Below, one piece after another: positions 36,166 to 44,102 of a stretch of 44,102 nt of DNA; the first letter of the stretch is position 1; each line of letters starts with the position of its first letter. Source of the stretch: Bifidobacterium breve (GTDB lineage: Bacteria > Actinomycetota > Acidimicrobiia > Acidimicrobiales > Ilumatobacteraceae); NCBI GenBank assembly GCA_945886445.1, contig CAMCZG010000008.1:1-44102 (forward strand), written 5' to 3'. Both the position numbers and the translations under genes were made by a program. The notes beneath the pieces are model-generated. The model saw only the letters and a program-made list of their open reading frames with translations. It was not told where the DNA came from and did no database searches.

Positions 36166-37104
36166 TTACATAAGCTCAGTTAATAAAGCATTGAATTTTT
36201 GCAGGTCGACTCCTAATGCAACGGAAATCTGTGGACCCGAGGATTCTGCCTCTGTCTCAAAATCGCAATAAGTCCTGGCGTAGTTATCATCACCGTCCGT
36301 ATGCACACGTATTCGCGCATTTTCACAAGCAAGAATAGATCCATCAATCAAAATTGAAACAGCAAGAGCATCGTGCATCGGCCAACCGTTGGAATTGATA
36401 TCTAAGTATCCACGAACCATCCGCGCAATTGTTGATCCCCATTCTGAATTTCTTGACCAGCGAGCGAGTTCTTCTTCATTAACCGTTGCTAGTCGAGTGA
36501 CATCTAAGCCCACCATGCTTGTGGGGCAGGATACATTATCGAAAACATACTTTGCGGAAAATGGGTCGGCCCAGATGTTGAACTCGCTGACTGGCGTAAT
36601 ATTTCCGTTGGAAGTGGTACCACCCATCACGATGAGTCGGTCTATCTTGTTAACCAAATCAGGATAGGACTTCATAAACATAGCGAAATTCGTCAAAGGG
36701 CCTACAACAGCAATGGAGATACTCTTTGCTGGTTCCTCTTCCAACAATTCAGCGAAAACTTCAACAGCATGACGCTGATCTACTAACTGCTCAGATGCGG
36801 GAAGTTCAACTTCACCTATGCCATTTAGGCCATGTATTTTCGAATAATTCTCTAGCAATATGGTGAACGCGGGTCGAGCGACACCTTTTGCAACTGGAAT
36901 ACTCTGAGCATTGAGCAAACTCAATACATCTAAAGCATTCCGTGTCGTCTTTTCTATAGAGACATTTCCAGTATTCGTTGTAACCGCTAAAAGTTGAATC
37001 TTTTCGGATTGGACCAACAAAGCTAATGCGACTGCATCATCGATTCCGACGTCGCAATCAAGTATTACTTTTCGCCGTGAAAACGAGTTGGGGGAAGAAG
37101 ACAT
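36166..37104 (-). CDS. inosine/uridine-preferring nucleoside hydrolase family
   Basis: 312 aa IunH-type hydrolase that splits nucleosides to base and ribose. The calcium-binding signature is DCDVGIDDA (16-24, with Asp16, Asp18, Asp22 and Asp23), VVGPLTNFA and the C-terminal WPMHDALAVS give the second aspartate and catalytic His; NIWADPFSA is also family-typical. Cytoplasmic. It is the last gene of a minus-strand run after ribokinase, with TAATG overlap (1 bp), so the ribose released would be phosphorylated at once. The base specificity is not readable. The 75 bp to the convergent aldehyde dehydrogenase show no clear terminator. Confidence 0.92.
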   Translation of the reverse strand: MSSSPNSFSRRKVILDCDVGIDDAVALALLVQSEKIQLLAVTTNTGNVSIEKTTRNALDVLSLLNAQSIPVAKGVARPAFTILLENYSKIHGLNGIGEVELPASEQLVDQRHAVEVFAELLEEEPAKSISIAVVGPLTNFAMFMKSYPDLVNKIDRLIVMGGTTSNGNITPVSEFNIWADPFSAKYVFDNVSCPTSMVGLDVTRLATVNEEELARWSRNSEWGSTIARMVRGYLDINSNGWPMHDALAVSILIDGSILACENARIRVHTDGDDNYARTYCDFETEAESSGPQISVALGVDLQKFNALLTELM

Positions 37105-38048
37105 TAATGGTCTTGTAGAGTTTCGAGAATAAGTTTTCGCGACGGCATGCCATCACGTGCCCCAACACAGGTGACTGATAGTGATGCTGCTACAACTGCT
37201 ACTTTTACGGCTTCGCCGAGCATCGCCCCTTGAGCCAGCCACGTAGCTAGAACACCATTAAAAGTGTCGCCAGCACCAGTTGTATCGCGTGCCACAACTT
37301 TTTGCGATGGCACCACTTCATGATTTTCTGCATCTTGTAAAATCAAGGCACCTTCGGCACCCAACGTCGTGACAACGGAGTTGCCGCTCACTGCGTTGAT
37401 GATCTGCGCACCCTCAATTGCACTATTGCCAGCGGAATGACCAAGCCGCAAAACCAATTCATTCAGCTCACCACCATTTGGAGTCAAAATTGGACCAGTA
37501 GAAAGCACGTCTAAGACGACAGGAAGCACAGGGGCAGGGTTCAAAATGCACCGAACTCCCCTACGAGCAGCAGCTCTTACTGCGTAAGCAATGACATCTT
37601 CAGGAATCTCGGTACTCACGAGGACACAGCCAGCATTTTCGAGCAGTGCATTGAAAGATCGCTCTACATGTTCAATGGTAAGAGCTGCATTTGCTCCGAG
37701 ACCTACCGCTATTTGATTCTCACCCGCATCGTCAACAACAATCAGCGCAACGCCAGTTGCTTCATCTTCCAAAACCAAAATGTAGGAAGTATCTATTCCT
37801 TCGCTTTTCAAATTTTCAATGCTGGAAACACCATGAGCATCTTTTCCCACAGCACCCACGAGCGCGACCTCAGCACCAGCTCTAGCAGCCGCAACTGCTG
37901 CATTGGCTCCTTTTCCACCGCCAAAGGTTTTCAATCCACTACCGGTAACTGTCTCTCCCGGTCCCGGAAGTGTTGTAGCAGCAACAACTAAATCAACATT
38001 TATCGCACCGAGTACAACTACACATGAACCATTCGCTGATTGGTTCAT
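37104..38048 (-). CDS. rbsK: ribokinase (PfkB family)
   Basis: 314 aa sugar kinase. N-terminal substrate motif GAINVDLVV (14-22), GGGKGANAA (43-51) and the C-terminal ATP/anion-hole DTTGAGDTFNG with the catalytic Asp. Ribose is the likely substrate because the next gene is a nucleoside hydrolase and the one before is LacI; a related nucleoside kinase role is possible. ATG at 38048 is preferred to the in-frame TTG at 38054; it begins 6 bp after the lacI stop. Translationally coupled to the nucleoside hydrolase by TAATG. Confidence 0.9.
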   Translation of the reverse strand: MNQSANGSCVVVLGAINVDLVVAATTLPGPGETVTGSGLKTFGGGKGANAAVAAARAGAEVALVGAVGKDAHGVSSIENLKSEGIDTSYILVLEDEATGVALIVVDDAGENQIAVGLGANAALTIEHVERSFNALLENAGCVLVSTEIPEDVIAYAVRAAARRGVRCILNPAPVLPVVLDVLSTGPILTPNGGELNELVLRLGHSAGNSAIEGAQIINAVSGNSVVTTLGAEGALILQDAENHEVVPSQKVVARDTTGAGDTFNGVLATWLAQGAMLGEAVKVAVVAASLSVTCVGARDGMPSRKLILETLQDH

Positions 38049-38054
38049 TCGCAA

Positions 38055-39104
38055 CTATTTCGCCTTCGAAGGAGGGCAAACTGAATCTCTAATGACCACT
38101 TCAACTGGTACCAGCGTTTGGCTTGGAAGTTTTTCGACACCTTCTTCCCCACGAGCTACTTTGATCATATTGATGAGCAATGTTGCGGCTTGAAAGCCCA
38201 TCTCTTCTGCCGGCTGCCGAACTGTACTTAAACGTGGGGTGAGCAGACCCGCGATCGGAATATCGTCGAACCCGACAATGCTGACGTCTTCGGGCACACT
38301 CAATCCAGCGGATTTGCAATACTCCATTGCACCAATGGCCATGAGGTCGTTTGCGCAAAGCAAAGCGGTTGGCCTTTTTGCCTTACTTACACTCAGAAGT
38401 TTTTCCGCGAGAATTGCCCCAGAGTGCATTCGATAATCTCCCGCTACAACCTTCAGTTTGTCTGGGTCTAGACCTGCTCCTGCACAGGCCTCACGGTAGC
38501 CAGCAAGGCGTTGTTCAGAGGTCCATAAAGCAGTGGGGCCACTGATGACGGCAACATTTTTGTGTCCGTTATCGAAAACGTGACTTGCTATTTCTCGTGC
38601 TCCCCGCCGTGCTTCCGACAGAACACTGGGAAGATTTAGACCAGGAACTCTTTCGTCAACCAGAACCACCGGCCCGATCTTGGTCAACTCAATAAGTGAA
38701 GCAGGAGATTCGTCAAAACCCGTGAGATAAACCACGCCGTCGACACGTTGGCTTCGCAGGAGTCTCGCATTACTCAACTCAGCTTCTTCGCTTGTCTCAG
38801 GGTTGCATAATACGACCAGTACATCTTGTTGCGATGCAGCGCGTTCAACACCTTTTGCCAGCAATGCAAAAAATTGGTTTCCCAGGTCGGGGACAACAAG
38901 CCCAATTGCCGAGGCTGATCGTCGCTTCAAATTACGAGCAGACTCATTCGGTTCGTAATGAAGAACTCTCATAGATTCTAGAATTCGTGCTCGACGATCG
39001 TCGGCCACAGGCCCATTGTTGTTGAGAACGTAGCTCACTGTACTTACTGAGACTTTGGCGTGTTTCGCTACATCTTTCATTGTGGGGCGACGATTTGGGC
39101 TCAT
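38055..39104 (-). CDS. LacI-family transcriptional regulator
   Basis: 349 aa. N-terminal LacI headpiece (TMKDVAKHAKVSVSTVSYVL, 8-27, with NNNGPVADDRRARILESM hinge) and a periplasmic-binding-like core (IGLVVPDLGNQFFALLAKGVE; C-terminal VSIVGFDDIPIAGLLTPRLSTV). The latter is typical of RbsR/PurR-like sensors of ribose or purines, which fits ribokinase and nucleoside hydrolase directly downstream. It is not preceded by its own promoter space (12 bp after the GATase-like gene), so it is read in a longer transcript. Confidence 0.92.
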   Translation of the reverse strand: MSPNRRPTMKDVAKHAKVSVSTVSYVLNNNGPVADDRRARILESMRVLHYEPNESARNLKRRSASAIGLVVPDLGNQFFALLAKGVERAASQQDVLVVLCNPETSEEAELSNARLLRSQRVDGVVYLTGFDESPASLIELTKIGPVVLVDERVPGLNLPSVLSEARRGAREIASHVFDNGHKNVAVISGPTALWTSEQRLAGYREACAGAGLDPDKLKVVAGDYRMHSGAILAEKLLSVSKAKRPTALLCANDLMAIGAMEYCKSAGLSVPEDVSIVGFDDIPIAGLLTPRLSTVRQPAEEMGFQAATLLINMIKVARGEEGVEKLPSQTLVPVEVVIRDSVCPPSKAK

Positions 39105-39116
39105 GATGCTTTAAAA

Positions 39117-39890
39117 CTATAGCGATTCGGCAGAACCTGCCCAATTGACAATGGACGACCACAGCGACGGGTAGTGGCTCCACTCCAGGAACTCTCTTGG
39201 TGCCCAATGCGGCGCAAGATCGGATGCAAATGCGACGGTGCGCCCGTGACCGAACTGACCAACAACGAGGATGGGGTCTTCTCCATGCTCCACGAGCGTT
39301 GTGCTGCCAGCCTTAGCCCTAAAACGGTTATACCCAAGAAGAATCGGCCAATCTGATGTCGCTTGACCTAGCGCTAGATGAGTGCCATCTACAACGGTTG
39401 CATTCAGGCCTTCAGGAACTTCGATGCGGTCATCGTGATCAAGAAGGCTGACTGGCAATACCTCTGCGAGAGGAGACATTCCATATCGTGCGCGACCGTC
39501 AATTCCGGTGAATGATAAATACCCTCCGACCATCACGAGGCCGCCTCCACCATGAACAAATTCAGAAACTAAGCGCAAGAGATTGGGAACTCGTTTTGAC
39601 TTCAAGAAGGTTGCATCTGTGAGCAAAAATGAATTTGATCCGATATCGCTTATCACGATGACGTCAAATTTTTTTAATTCTTCTATCGAAGAAGGAAAAT
39701 GGGAAGACACTTCATGGGCACGAATGTAGGTGACATCAAGACCAGTTTCTTTAAGAATGTTCAAGAAACGCGTCGCGCCTTCTTCAAACTCCGTTGAGTG
39801 AAATTGATCGAAACCTTTCAGGTGAACAGTATGTTTCACCCATGACTCACCCACAACCATGACCCGAATTGATTTACTTTTAGCATTCAT
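39117..39890 (-). CDS. GATase1-like / ThuA-like protein without cysteine
   Basis: 257 aa protein with a class I glutamine amidotransferase-like fold (PF07090-type 'putative glutamine amidotransferase'). Visible are IRVMVVGESWVKHTVHLKG at the N-terminus, FDVIVISDIGSNSF, and the elbow VHGGGGLVMVGGYLSFTG, where true GATases carry a nucleophilic Cys. The whole protein has no cysteine, so it cannot be a classical amidotransferase. C-terminal FGHGRTVAFASDLAPHW is typical of the family, often found near sugar-catabolism genes; the activity is unknown. It lies 12 bp upstream of lacI on the same strand. Confidence 0.75.
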   Translation of the reverse strand: MNAKSKSIRVMVVGESWVKHTVHLKGFDQFHSTEFEEGATRFLNILKETGLDVTYIRAHEVSSHFPSSIEELKKFDVIVISDIGSNSFLLTDATFLKSKRVPNLLRLVSEFVHGGGGLVMVGGYLSFTGIDGRARYGMSPLAEVLPVSLLDHDDRIEVPEGLNATVVDGTHLALGQATSDWPILLGYNRFRAKAGSTTLVEHGEDPILVVGQFGHGRTVAFASDLAPHWAPREFLEWSHYPSLWSSIVNWAGSAESL

Positions 39891-39949
39891 TATTTTCCCT
39901 TAATAAGCCCTATTGATCCAAGCAGCTTTATTTCAAAATGAACAGATCT

Positions 39950-40471
39950 CTACGGAAGTAGGCGATCCTGGATATGTGCTGGAAAGTTCCGTTTTTCTGG
40001 AATGGTCGGCAGTGATGTCTCGCGCATGTCCCAACCGATCATCTTCTCAGGGATCAGTTCGTATACCTGACGTCCTACAAATTCACCGAATTCGAAATAC
40101 CTTTCGGCGTAAGGGTGATTAATATAGAAATACTTGTCAAACATCAATTCATTAACAAGTTTGACGATCTTTGAGTCGCTCACTAGCGTCAAATGCCCGT
40201 GAATACGTACCCCGTGAACCGTTGCGTACTCATCGCCACTATCGACTAAAGCCGAAAGAGGTCTTCCAGATATACCGTTGCCGCCATGACGACCGCCTGC
40301 ATCAAGTGGGATGAAGATTCGCTTGTCATTCACCACATACCAAAGCGGTGAGAGATATATCGAACCGTCTTCATTCGTCGAAGCAAGACGAATAGTCTTT
40401 TCGCGGGACAAATAGGCCCAACGCTTTTCGCCTTTTAAAGGCATGAAGGAACTTGCTGTTAACTCTGCCAT
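39950..40471 (-). CDS. pyridoxamine 5'-phosphate oxidase-like flavin protein
   Basis: 173 aa split-barrel protein of the PNPOx-like group: RLASTNEDGSIYLSPLWYVVNDKRIFIPL (about 28-56) is the flavin/F420-binding barrel start, followed by SALVDSGDEYATVHGVRIHGHLTLV. In Actinobacteria this fold often binds F420, FMN or haem; no substrate can be given. It is separated by 9 bp from the upstream cupin and 59 bp from the downstream GATase-like gene, all minus strand. Confidence 0.75.
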   Translation of the reverse strand: MAELTASSFMPLKGEKRWAYLSREKTIRLASTNEDGSIYLSPLWYVVNDKRIFIPLDAGGRHGGNGISGRPLSALVDSGDEYATVHGVRIHGHLTLVSDSKIVKLVNELMFDKYFYINHPYAERYFEFGEFVGRQVYELIPEKMIGWDMRETSLPTIPEKRNFPAHIQDRLLP

Positions 40472-40480
40472 TTTTCTAAC

Positions 40481-40936
40481 TCACTTTCTCATCGCGCGTA
40501 ATGCCGCGCTGTACTCTGGAATTTCAATCAAGCCGTAACTTGGAGAAGGACTACTCGTCCAGAAAAACTCTGTATAAATACCTGATGTCTCTAACGTATA
40601 TTTGAATCCGGCTGGGCAAAATATGTGTTCACCAGCAGCAGCTTCTAAGTACACGATGCGACCGCTTCCGTCTTCGCATCGAAGACGAATCTTCCCGACT
40701 ATCACGTAATGCGTCTCGTCGAAGTTTGTTTGATCCCAATGGTAAGGAAGGTGACCGGGCTCTTGATAGCAAATGCCTTGCCGAAAATGCCGTGCATCAT
40801 CCTTCTCTGTGGAGAGAAAAATAGCGGTTCCGATTCCGGTGTTGAAGGGAAGTCTTGGCATGGTATCCATTTCTTCTCTACTCGTCACTCTCGGGTAACG
40901 CTGCGCATTGCGTGCCTGCGGATCATAAGTGGGCAT
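40481..40936 (-). CDS. cupin-domain protein
   Basis: 151 aa single cupin. Barrel motifs: THYVIVGKIRLRC and GEHIFCPAGFKY; the first histidine cluster is DQTNFDETHY, and the second motif lacks the usual His, so metal binding may be altered. It resembles EutQ-like and other small sensing or isomerase cupins; function unknown. It is the first gene of the six-gene minus-strand run (cupin, PNPOx-like, GATase-like, lacI, rbsK, nucleoside hydrolase). Confidence 0.7.
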   Translation of the reverse strand: MPTYDPQARNAQRYPRVTSREEMDTMPRLPFNTGIGTAIFLSTEKDDARHFRQGICYQEPGHLPYHWDQTNFDETHYVIVGKIRLRCEDGSGRIVYLEAAAGEHIFCPAGFKYTLETSGIYTEFFWTSSPSPSYGLIEIPEYSAALRAMRK

Positions 40937-40972
40937 AATTTGTTCCCTTCTTCCTTCTCATAATATATACGT

Positions 40973-40985
40973 TTCTATAATAGAA
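40973..40985. promoter_or_regulatory. palindrome upstream of the cupin operon
   Basis: TTCTATAATAGAA is a perfect 13-base dyad in the AT-rich 86-bp spacer, 37 bp upstream of the cupin ATG. It overlaps CGTTTCTA (40970-40977), the reverse complement of TAGAAACG, which recurs near the CoA-transferase start (about 42248). It could be the LacI-family operator of this cluster, but the site lacks the central CG step usual for that family. Confidence 0.35.
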
Positions 40986-41022
40986 CTTGGTCAAACTAAA
41001 AGTCAATTTTGTAGCTCTGTTC

Positions 41023-42204
41023 TCACCGGAACGATTCAATTCCTGTGATGGCTGCACCCACAACGAGGGCATGTATGTCTGCTGTTCCTTCGTAAGTCAC
41101 AACCGACTCAAGGTTATTCATATGTCTAATAACCGGGTACTCAAGAGTAATTCCGTTCGCACCCAGAATCTGACGAGCAGTGCGGGCTACGTCTAAAGCA
41201 GCATTTACATTTCCCAGTTTTCCCATTGATACCTGTTCAGGGAGCAACAAATTTGCATCCTTAAGACGTCCTAGCTGCAGCGCCATAAGTGTCGCTCGAT
41301 TTACCTCAAGAGCCATCTGCGCAAGTTTGTTTTGCTGTATTTGAAACGATGCGATTGGGCGTCCGAATTGAATTCGAGTTGAGCTGTAATTCAACGCAGA
41401 TTCATAACAAGCACGCGCCGCTCCTACTGATCCCCAGACAATTCCATAGCGGGCTTCGTTCAAACACGAGAGCGGACCACGTAATGAACGAGCAAGAGGT
41501 AGTTGTGCAGACGCAGGAAGTCTCACATCGTTGAAAACAAGTTCTGAGGTTATTGATGCTCGCAATGACATCTTTTTGTGGATATTTTGTGTTGTAAAAC
41601 CCTTAGTTCCTTTGGGAATCAGAAACCCACGAACACCTTCGTCTGTTGTGCACCAGACTACTGCCACCCCTGCGACTGACCCATTTGTGATCCACATCTT
41701 TTGACCGTTTATGACCCAGTCGCTTCCGTCTCTCCGTGCACGTGTTCGCATTGACCCGGGGTCGCTTCCTGAATCTGACTCAGTGAGTCCGAAACAACCT
41801 ATAACTTCTCCTTGAGCCATCCGCGGTAACCATTCATTCTTTTGTTCTTCTGAACCCCATTTATGAATGGCATACATAGCTAAAGAACCCTGGACAGATA
41901 CCAGGCTACGAATTCCGCTATCTCCAGCTTCGAGTTCCATACATGCAAGCCCATACGCCGTAGCAGATGTGCCTGCACAGCCGTACCCTTCAAGGTGCAT
42001 TCCCAGAACCCCAAGTTTGCCTAGTTCTAGGGCCAGGTTCGTTGGAATTGTTCCCTCATCAAACCAGTCCCCGACATAGGGCAATATTTTTGATTGCACA
42101 AACGAGCGGACCGTGTCTCGGATTGATATTTCTTCTTCAGAGAGGAGCGAGTCAATATTGAGAAAATCCAGAGCCCGACTGACGGCCAATTGACTTTGAA
42201 CCAT
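41023..42204 (-). CDS. gcdH: glutaryl-CoA dehydrogenase
   Basis: 393 aa acyl-CoA dehydrogenase closely resembling human GCDH: GDSGIRSLVSVQGSLAM (with the substrate Arg of the RS pair), GCFGLTESDSGSDPGSMRTRA, LRGPLSCLNEARYGIVWG, and C-terminal TYEGTADIHALVVG with the catalytic base Glu372. It oxidises and decarboxylates glutaryl-CoA to crotonyl-CoA, passing electrons to ETF. It is divergent from a glutarate-type CoA-transferase (76 bp spacer), its natural partner. Assignment rests on motif agreement recalled from the human enzyme, and no alignment was run. Confidence 0.88.
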   Translation of the reverse strand: MVQSQLAVSRALDFLNIDSLLSEEEISIRDTVRSFVQSKILPYVGDWFDEGTIPTNLALELGKLGVLGMHLEGYGCAGTSATAYGLACMELEAGDSGIRSLVSVQGSLAMYAIHKWGSEEQKNEWLPRMAQGEVIGCFGLTESDSGSDPGSMRTRARRDGSDWVINGQKMWITNGSVAGVAVVWCTTDEGVRGFLIPKGTKGFTTQNIHKKMSLRASITSELVFNDVRLPASAQLPLARSLRGPLSCLNEARYGIVWGSVGAARACYESALNYSSTRIQFGRPIASFQIQQNKLAQMALEVNRATLMALQLGRLKDANLLLPEQVSMGKLGNVNAALDVARTARQILGANGITLEYPVIRHMNNLESVVTYEGTADIHALVVGAAITGIESFR

Positions 42205-42267
42205 AATTTTCCTTTGTTGCGATGAACTTTAATTAGTTGTATGTTAGTAGAAACGATTACATATGTC

Positions 42268-42274
42268 AAGGAGA
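42268..42274 (+). promoter_or_regulatory. ribosome binding site that fixes the CoA-transferase start
   Basis: AAGGAGA six bases before the ATG at 42281. An ATG at 42263 is in frame but lies before this site, so 42281 is the start. Confidence 0.7.
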
Positions 42275-42280
42275 GCATTT

Positions 42281-43408
42281 ATGAACGCACTTGAGGGTCT
42301 CCGCGTCCTTGATTTCTCACGCGTCCTTGCTGGTCCGTTTGCAACGATGATTCTTGGTGATCTTGGAGCAACAGTGACAAAAGTTGAACGACCCGGTCAA
42401 GGTGATGACACGCGTGCCTGGGGTCCGCCTTTTGATGAGGCAGGAGTTCCTACTTACTTTCTTTCGGTCAATCGCAATAAAGAGAGCATCACGCTAGACC
42501 TCTCAAACACAGACGATCGCGCAAGAGTTCGCGCAATGGCTCTTGAAGCAGACGTTGTTATTGAAAACTTCAGACCTGGTGTCATGGAAAAACTTGGGCT
42601 TGATTACAACTCTCTTTCACGCGATCACAACGAGTTGGTTTACTGCTCTATTTCAGGTTTTGGGAACGGTGCTGGGGCAGAACTACCTGGATACGACCTT
42701 CTTGTCCAAGCATTGGGAGGTCTCATGAGCATTACCGGTGCTACGCATGGTGAACCCCAAAAAGTTGGGGTTGCATTAGTAGACGTCCTTGCCGGACTAT
42801 TTGCAACTGTTGGAATACTCACCGCAGTCATGCACTGTAGAGAAACCGGCAAAGGACAGCGTGTCGAGATTGATCTTCTTTCCTCTTTACTCGCAGCTCT
42901 GGTGAATCAATCGGCAAGTTTCACCGCTGCAGGAATAGTTCCGACGAGAATGGGCAACCAGCATCCGAGTATTGCCCCTTATGAACTGTTTGAGACTTCA
43001 AGCGAAGATCTTGTACTCGCGGTAGGAACAGACAAGCAATTCATCTCAACATGTGATGTTCTCGGATTATCTGCGCTTGTCGCAGATGAAAAATTCACAA
43101 CAAACACTTCCCGCGTTGCCAATCGAATCGAATTGAGAAAGTACTTAGAGGTAGCGCTCTCAACAGAGCCAGCTGCACATTGGGTTGATCGGCTTTCAAC
43201 TGTTGGCGTTCCCGCTGGAGTGGTTAATGACATCGCCTCTGCTTTTAAGTTTGCAGAAAGCCTAGGTCTTAATCCCATTGTAAAAGTTGTGCGAGAAGAC
43301 GGAACTGAAGTACACCTTCCGAAAAATCCAATCGGGCTTTCGTTGACTCCTGCCTCGTACCGCTTAGCGCCCCCAGACCTAAAGAACCGTGAGAGCAACC
43401 AATCATGA
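42281..43408 (+). CDS. family III (CaiB/BaiF) CoA-transferase, probably for glutarate
   Basis: 375 aa class III CoA-transferase. LEGLRVLDFSRVLAGPFAT start, GDDTRAWGPPF (41-51), SVNRNKESI, VIENFRPG, and the catalytic aspartate Asp168 in VGVALVDVLAG. The motif set is very near human SUGCT (succinyl-CoA:glutarate CoA-transferase), and its neighbour is glutaryl-CoA dehydrogenase; glutarate activation with succinyl-CoA is therefore the best call. The family also holds oxalate, carnitine and mesaconyl enzymes. The aldehyde dehydrogenase begins inside its stop (ATGA at 43405), so they are co-translated. Confidence 0.85.
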   Translation: MNALEGLRVLDFSRVLAGPFATMILGDLGATVTKVERPGQGDDTRAWGPPFDEAGVPTYFLSVNRNKESITLDLSNTDDRARVRAMALEADVVIENFRPGVMEKLGLDYNSLSRDHNELVYCSISGFGNGAGAELPGYDLLVQALGGLMSITGATHGEPQKVGVALVDVLAGLFATVGILTAVMHCRETGKGQRVEIDLLSSLLAALVNQSASFTAAGIVPTRMGNQHPSIAPYELFETSSEDLVLAVGTDKQFISTCDVLGLSALVADEKFTTNTSRVANRIELRKYLEVALSTEPAAHWVDRLSTVGVPAGVVNDIASAFKFAESLGLNPIVKVVREDGTEVHLPKNPIGLSLTPASYRLAPPDLKNRESNQS

Positions 43409-44102
43409 CAACTCATCTTCAGACAAACCAACGACTACTTGATGGATGCACACTCTTCATCGGCGGCGAATGGAAAATGGAAAAAGAAACATTTCAGCGA
43501 TTTGACCCTTCAAGTCTTTCGCAATGCACAGGTGTTTATGCAGTGGGCAACGAAGAAACCGTCGCAGACGCATATAAATACGCTAAAACTGCTCAAAAGA
43601 ATTGGGCTGCATTCACAGCACAGCAGAGGTCTGAAGTACTCAGAAAGGCTTCTGACATCCTCGAAGAACACCTTGAAACCGCAGCTAAGCAACTGACTGC
43701 CGATATGGGCAAAGCGATAAGGGATGCACGAGGTGAAGTACTGCGGAGCATCGCGATACTTCGCTATTACAGCGGTGATGCGCTACAGCCATCTGGCGAC
43801 GTGTACCCAAGCGCTGACAACTCCACATTTCTCCTCACAGTCGAAGAACCGCTTGGGGTGATATGCGCCATTACGCCTTGGAACTTTCCCTTCGCAATAC
43901 CAACATGGAAAATTGCTCCTGCCCTTGTTTATGGGAACTCCGTTGTCTGGAAGCCCGCAGAGGCCGCCTCAGGAAGCGCTGTACTTCTTGCCGAAGTGTT
44001 TGAAGCAGCTGGACTCCCTTCTGGGGTATTAAACCTCATTACCGGTTCAGGTTCTCGCTTATCCAATGCACTGACCGGAAACGAAGCTCTAGCTGCAATT
44101 AC
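43405..44102 (+). CDS. aldehyde dehydrogenase, 5' part (cut by window end)
   Basis: 232 codons of an ALDH continue past the window. Visible: LFIGGEWKMEKETFQRFDP, AITPWNFPFAIPTWKIAPALVYGN with Asn160, and the cofactor WKPAE with Lys183. The sequence resembles alpha-ketoglutarate semialdehyde dehydrogenases of the YcbD type (AILRYYSGDALQPSGDVYPS). With the glutarate CoA-transferase and gcdH it could make glutarate from glutarate semialdehyde, as in lysine/5-aminovalerate breakdown; that is inference. The nucleophilic Cys and C-terminus lie beyond 44102. Start ATG overlaps the upstream stop by 4 bp. Confidence 0.85.
   Translation, partial: MTTHLQTNQRLLDGCTLFIGGEWKMEKETFQRFDPSSLSQCTGVYAVGNEETVADAYKYAKTAQKNWAAFTAQQRSEVLRKASDILEEHLETAAKQLTADMGKAIRDARGEVLRSIAILRYYSGDALQPSGDVYPSADNSTFLLTVEEPLGVICAITPWNFPFAIPTWKIAPALVYGNSVVWKPAEAASGSAVLLAEVFEAAGLPSGVLNLITGSGSRLSNALTGNEALAAI

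Overview
This 44.1 kb window reads as chromosome of a high-level heterotrophic actinobacterium, most likely a freshwater or marine Acidimicrobiia (Ilumatobacter / CL500-29-like). The taxon is an inference. It rests on the F420-type LLM oxidoreductase, the acyl-CoA reductase/HAD fusion, several actinobacterial-type acyl-CoA enzymes, the moderate GC and the very tight gene packing; no 16S or ribosomal protein marker is present. There is no IS element, prophage, CRISPR array or plasmid gene. Five convergent gene pairs overlap at their stop codons, so there is almost no non-coding space.

Layout. 76-2431: LLM oxidoreductase and an MFS exporter. 2414-4875: divergent cell-wall pair murF / ddl with a 10-bp-arm hairpin between them. 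4872-12539: a TetR regulator divergent from a five-gene operon (acyl-CoA reductase + HAD phosphatase fusion, MDR alcohol dehydrogenase, LarA/DUF2088 protein, PlsC acyltransferase, PAP2_3 membrane phosphatase/transferase). A perfect 20-bp palindrome lies exactly midway between the two start codons. This is the best candidate in the window for an undescribed pathway, probably an unusual lipid. 12517-19184: LysM lipoprotein and the glutamate synthase pair gltD/gltB. 19314-21567: crotonase, nitroreductase, GntR/UTRA regulator.

21646-30027: a TCA-cycle neighbourhood: mitochondrial-type aconitase, a LysR regulator, an acyl-CoA carboxylase carboxyltransferase, citrate synthase, a quinone oxidoreductase-like MDR protein and a eukaryote-like NADP-isocitrate dehydrogenase. 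Between aconitase and lysR lies a compact array of three strong hairpins whose stems differ completely but whose loops are all exactly GGGGG. No standard feature explains it. 30169-34437: acyl-CoA dehydrogenase, alkylsulfatase-like MBL hydrolase, EamA transporter, aldo/keto reductase. tRNA-Val(GAC) follows at 34451-34524.

34663-44102: a more AT-rich catabolic region. It has an aldehyde dehydrogenase; a minus-strand cluster (cupin, PNPOx-like protein, cysteine-free GATase-like protein, LacI regulator, ribokinase, nucleoside hydrolase) that would split nucleosides and phosphorylate the ribose; and a glutarate module (glutaryl-CoA dehydrogenase divergent from a glutarate-type CoA-transferase and an aldehyde dehydrogenase cut by the window end) that would feed C5 dicarboxylates to crotonyl-CoA.
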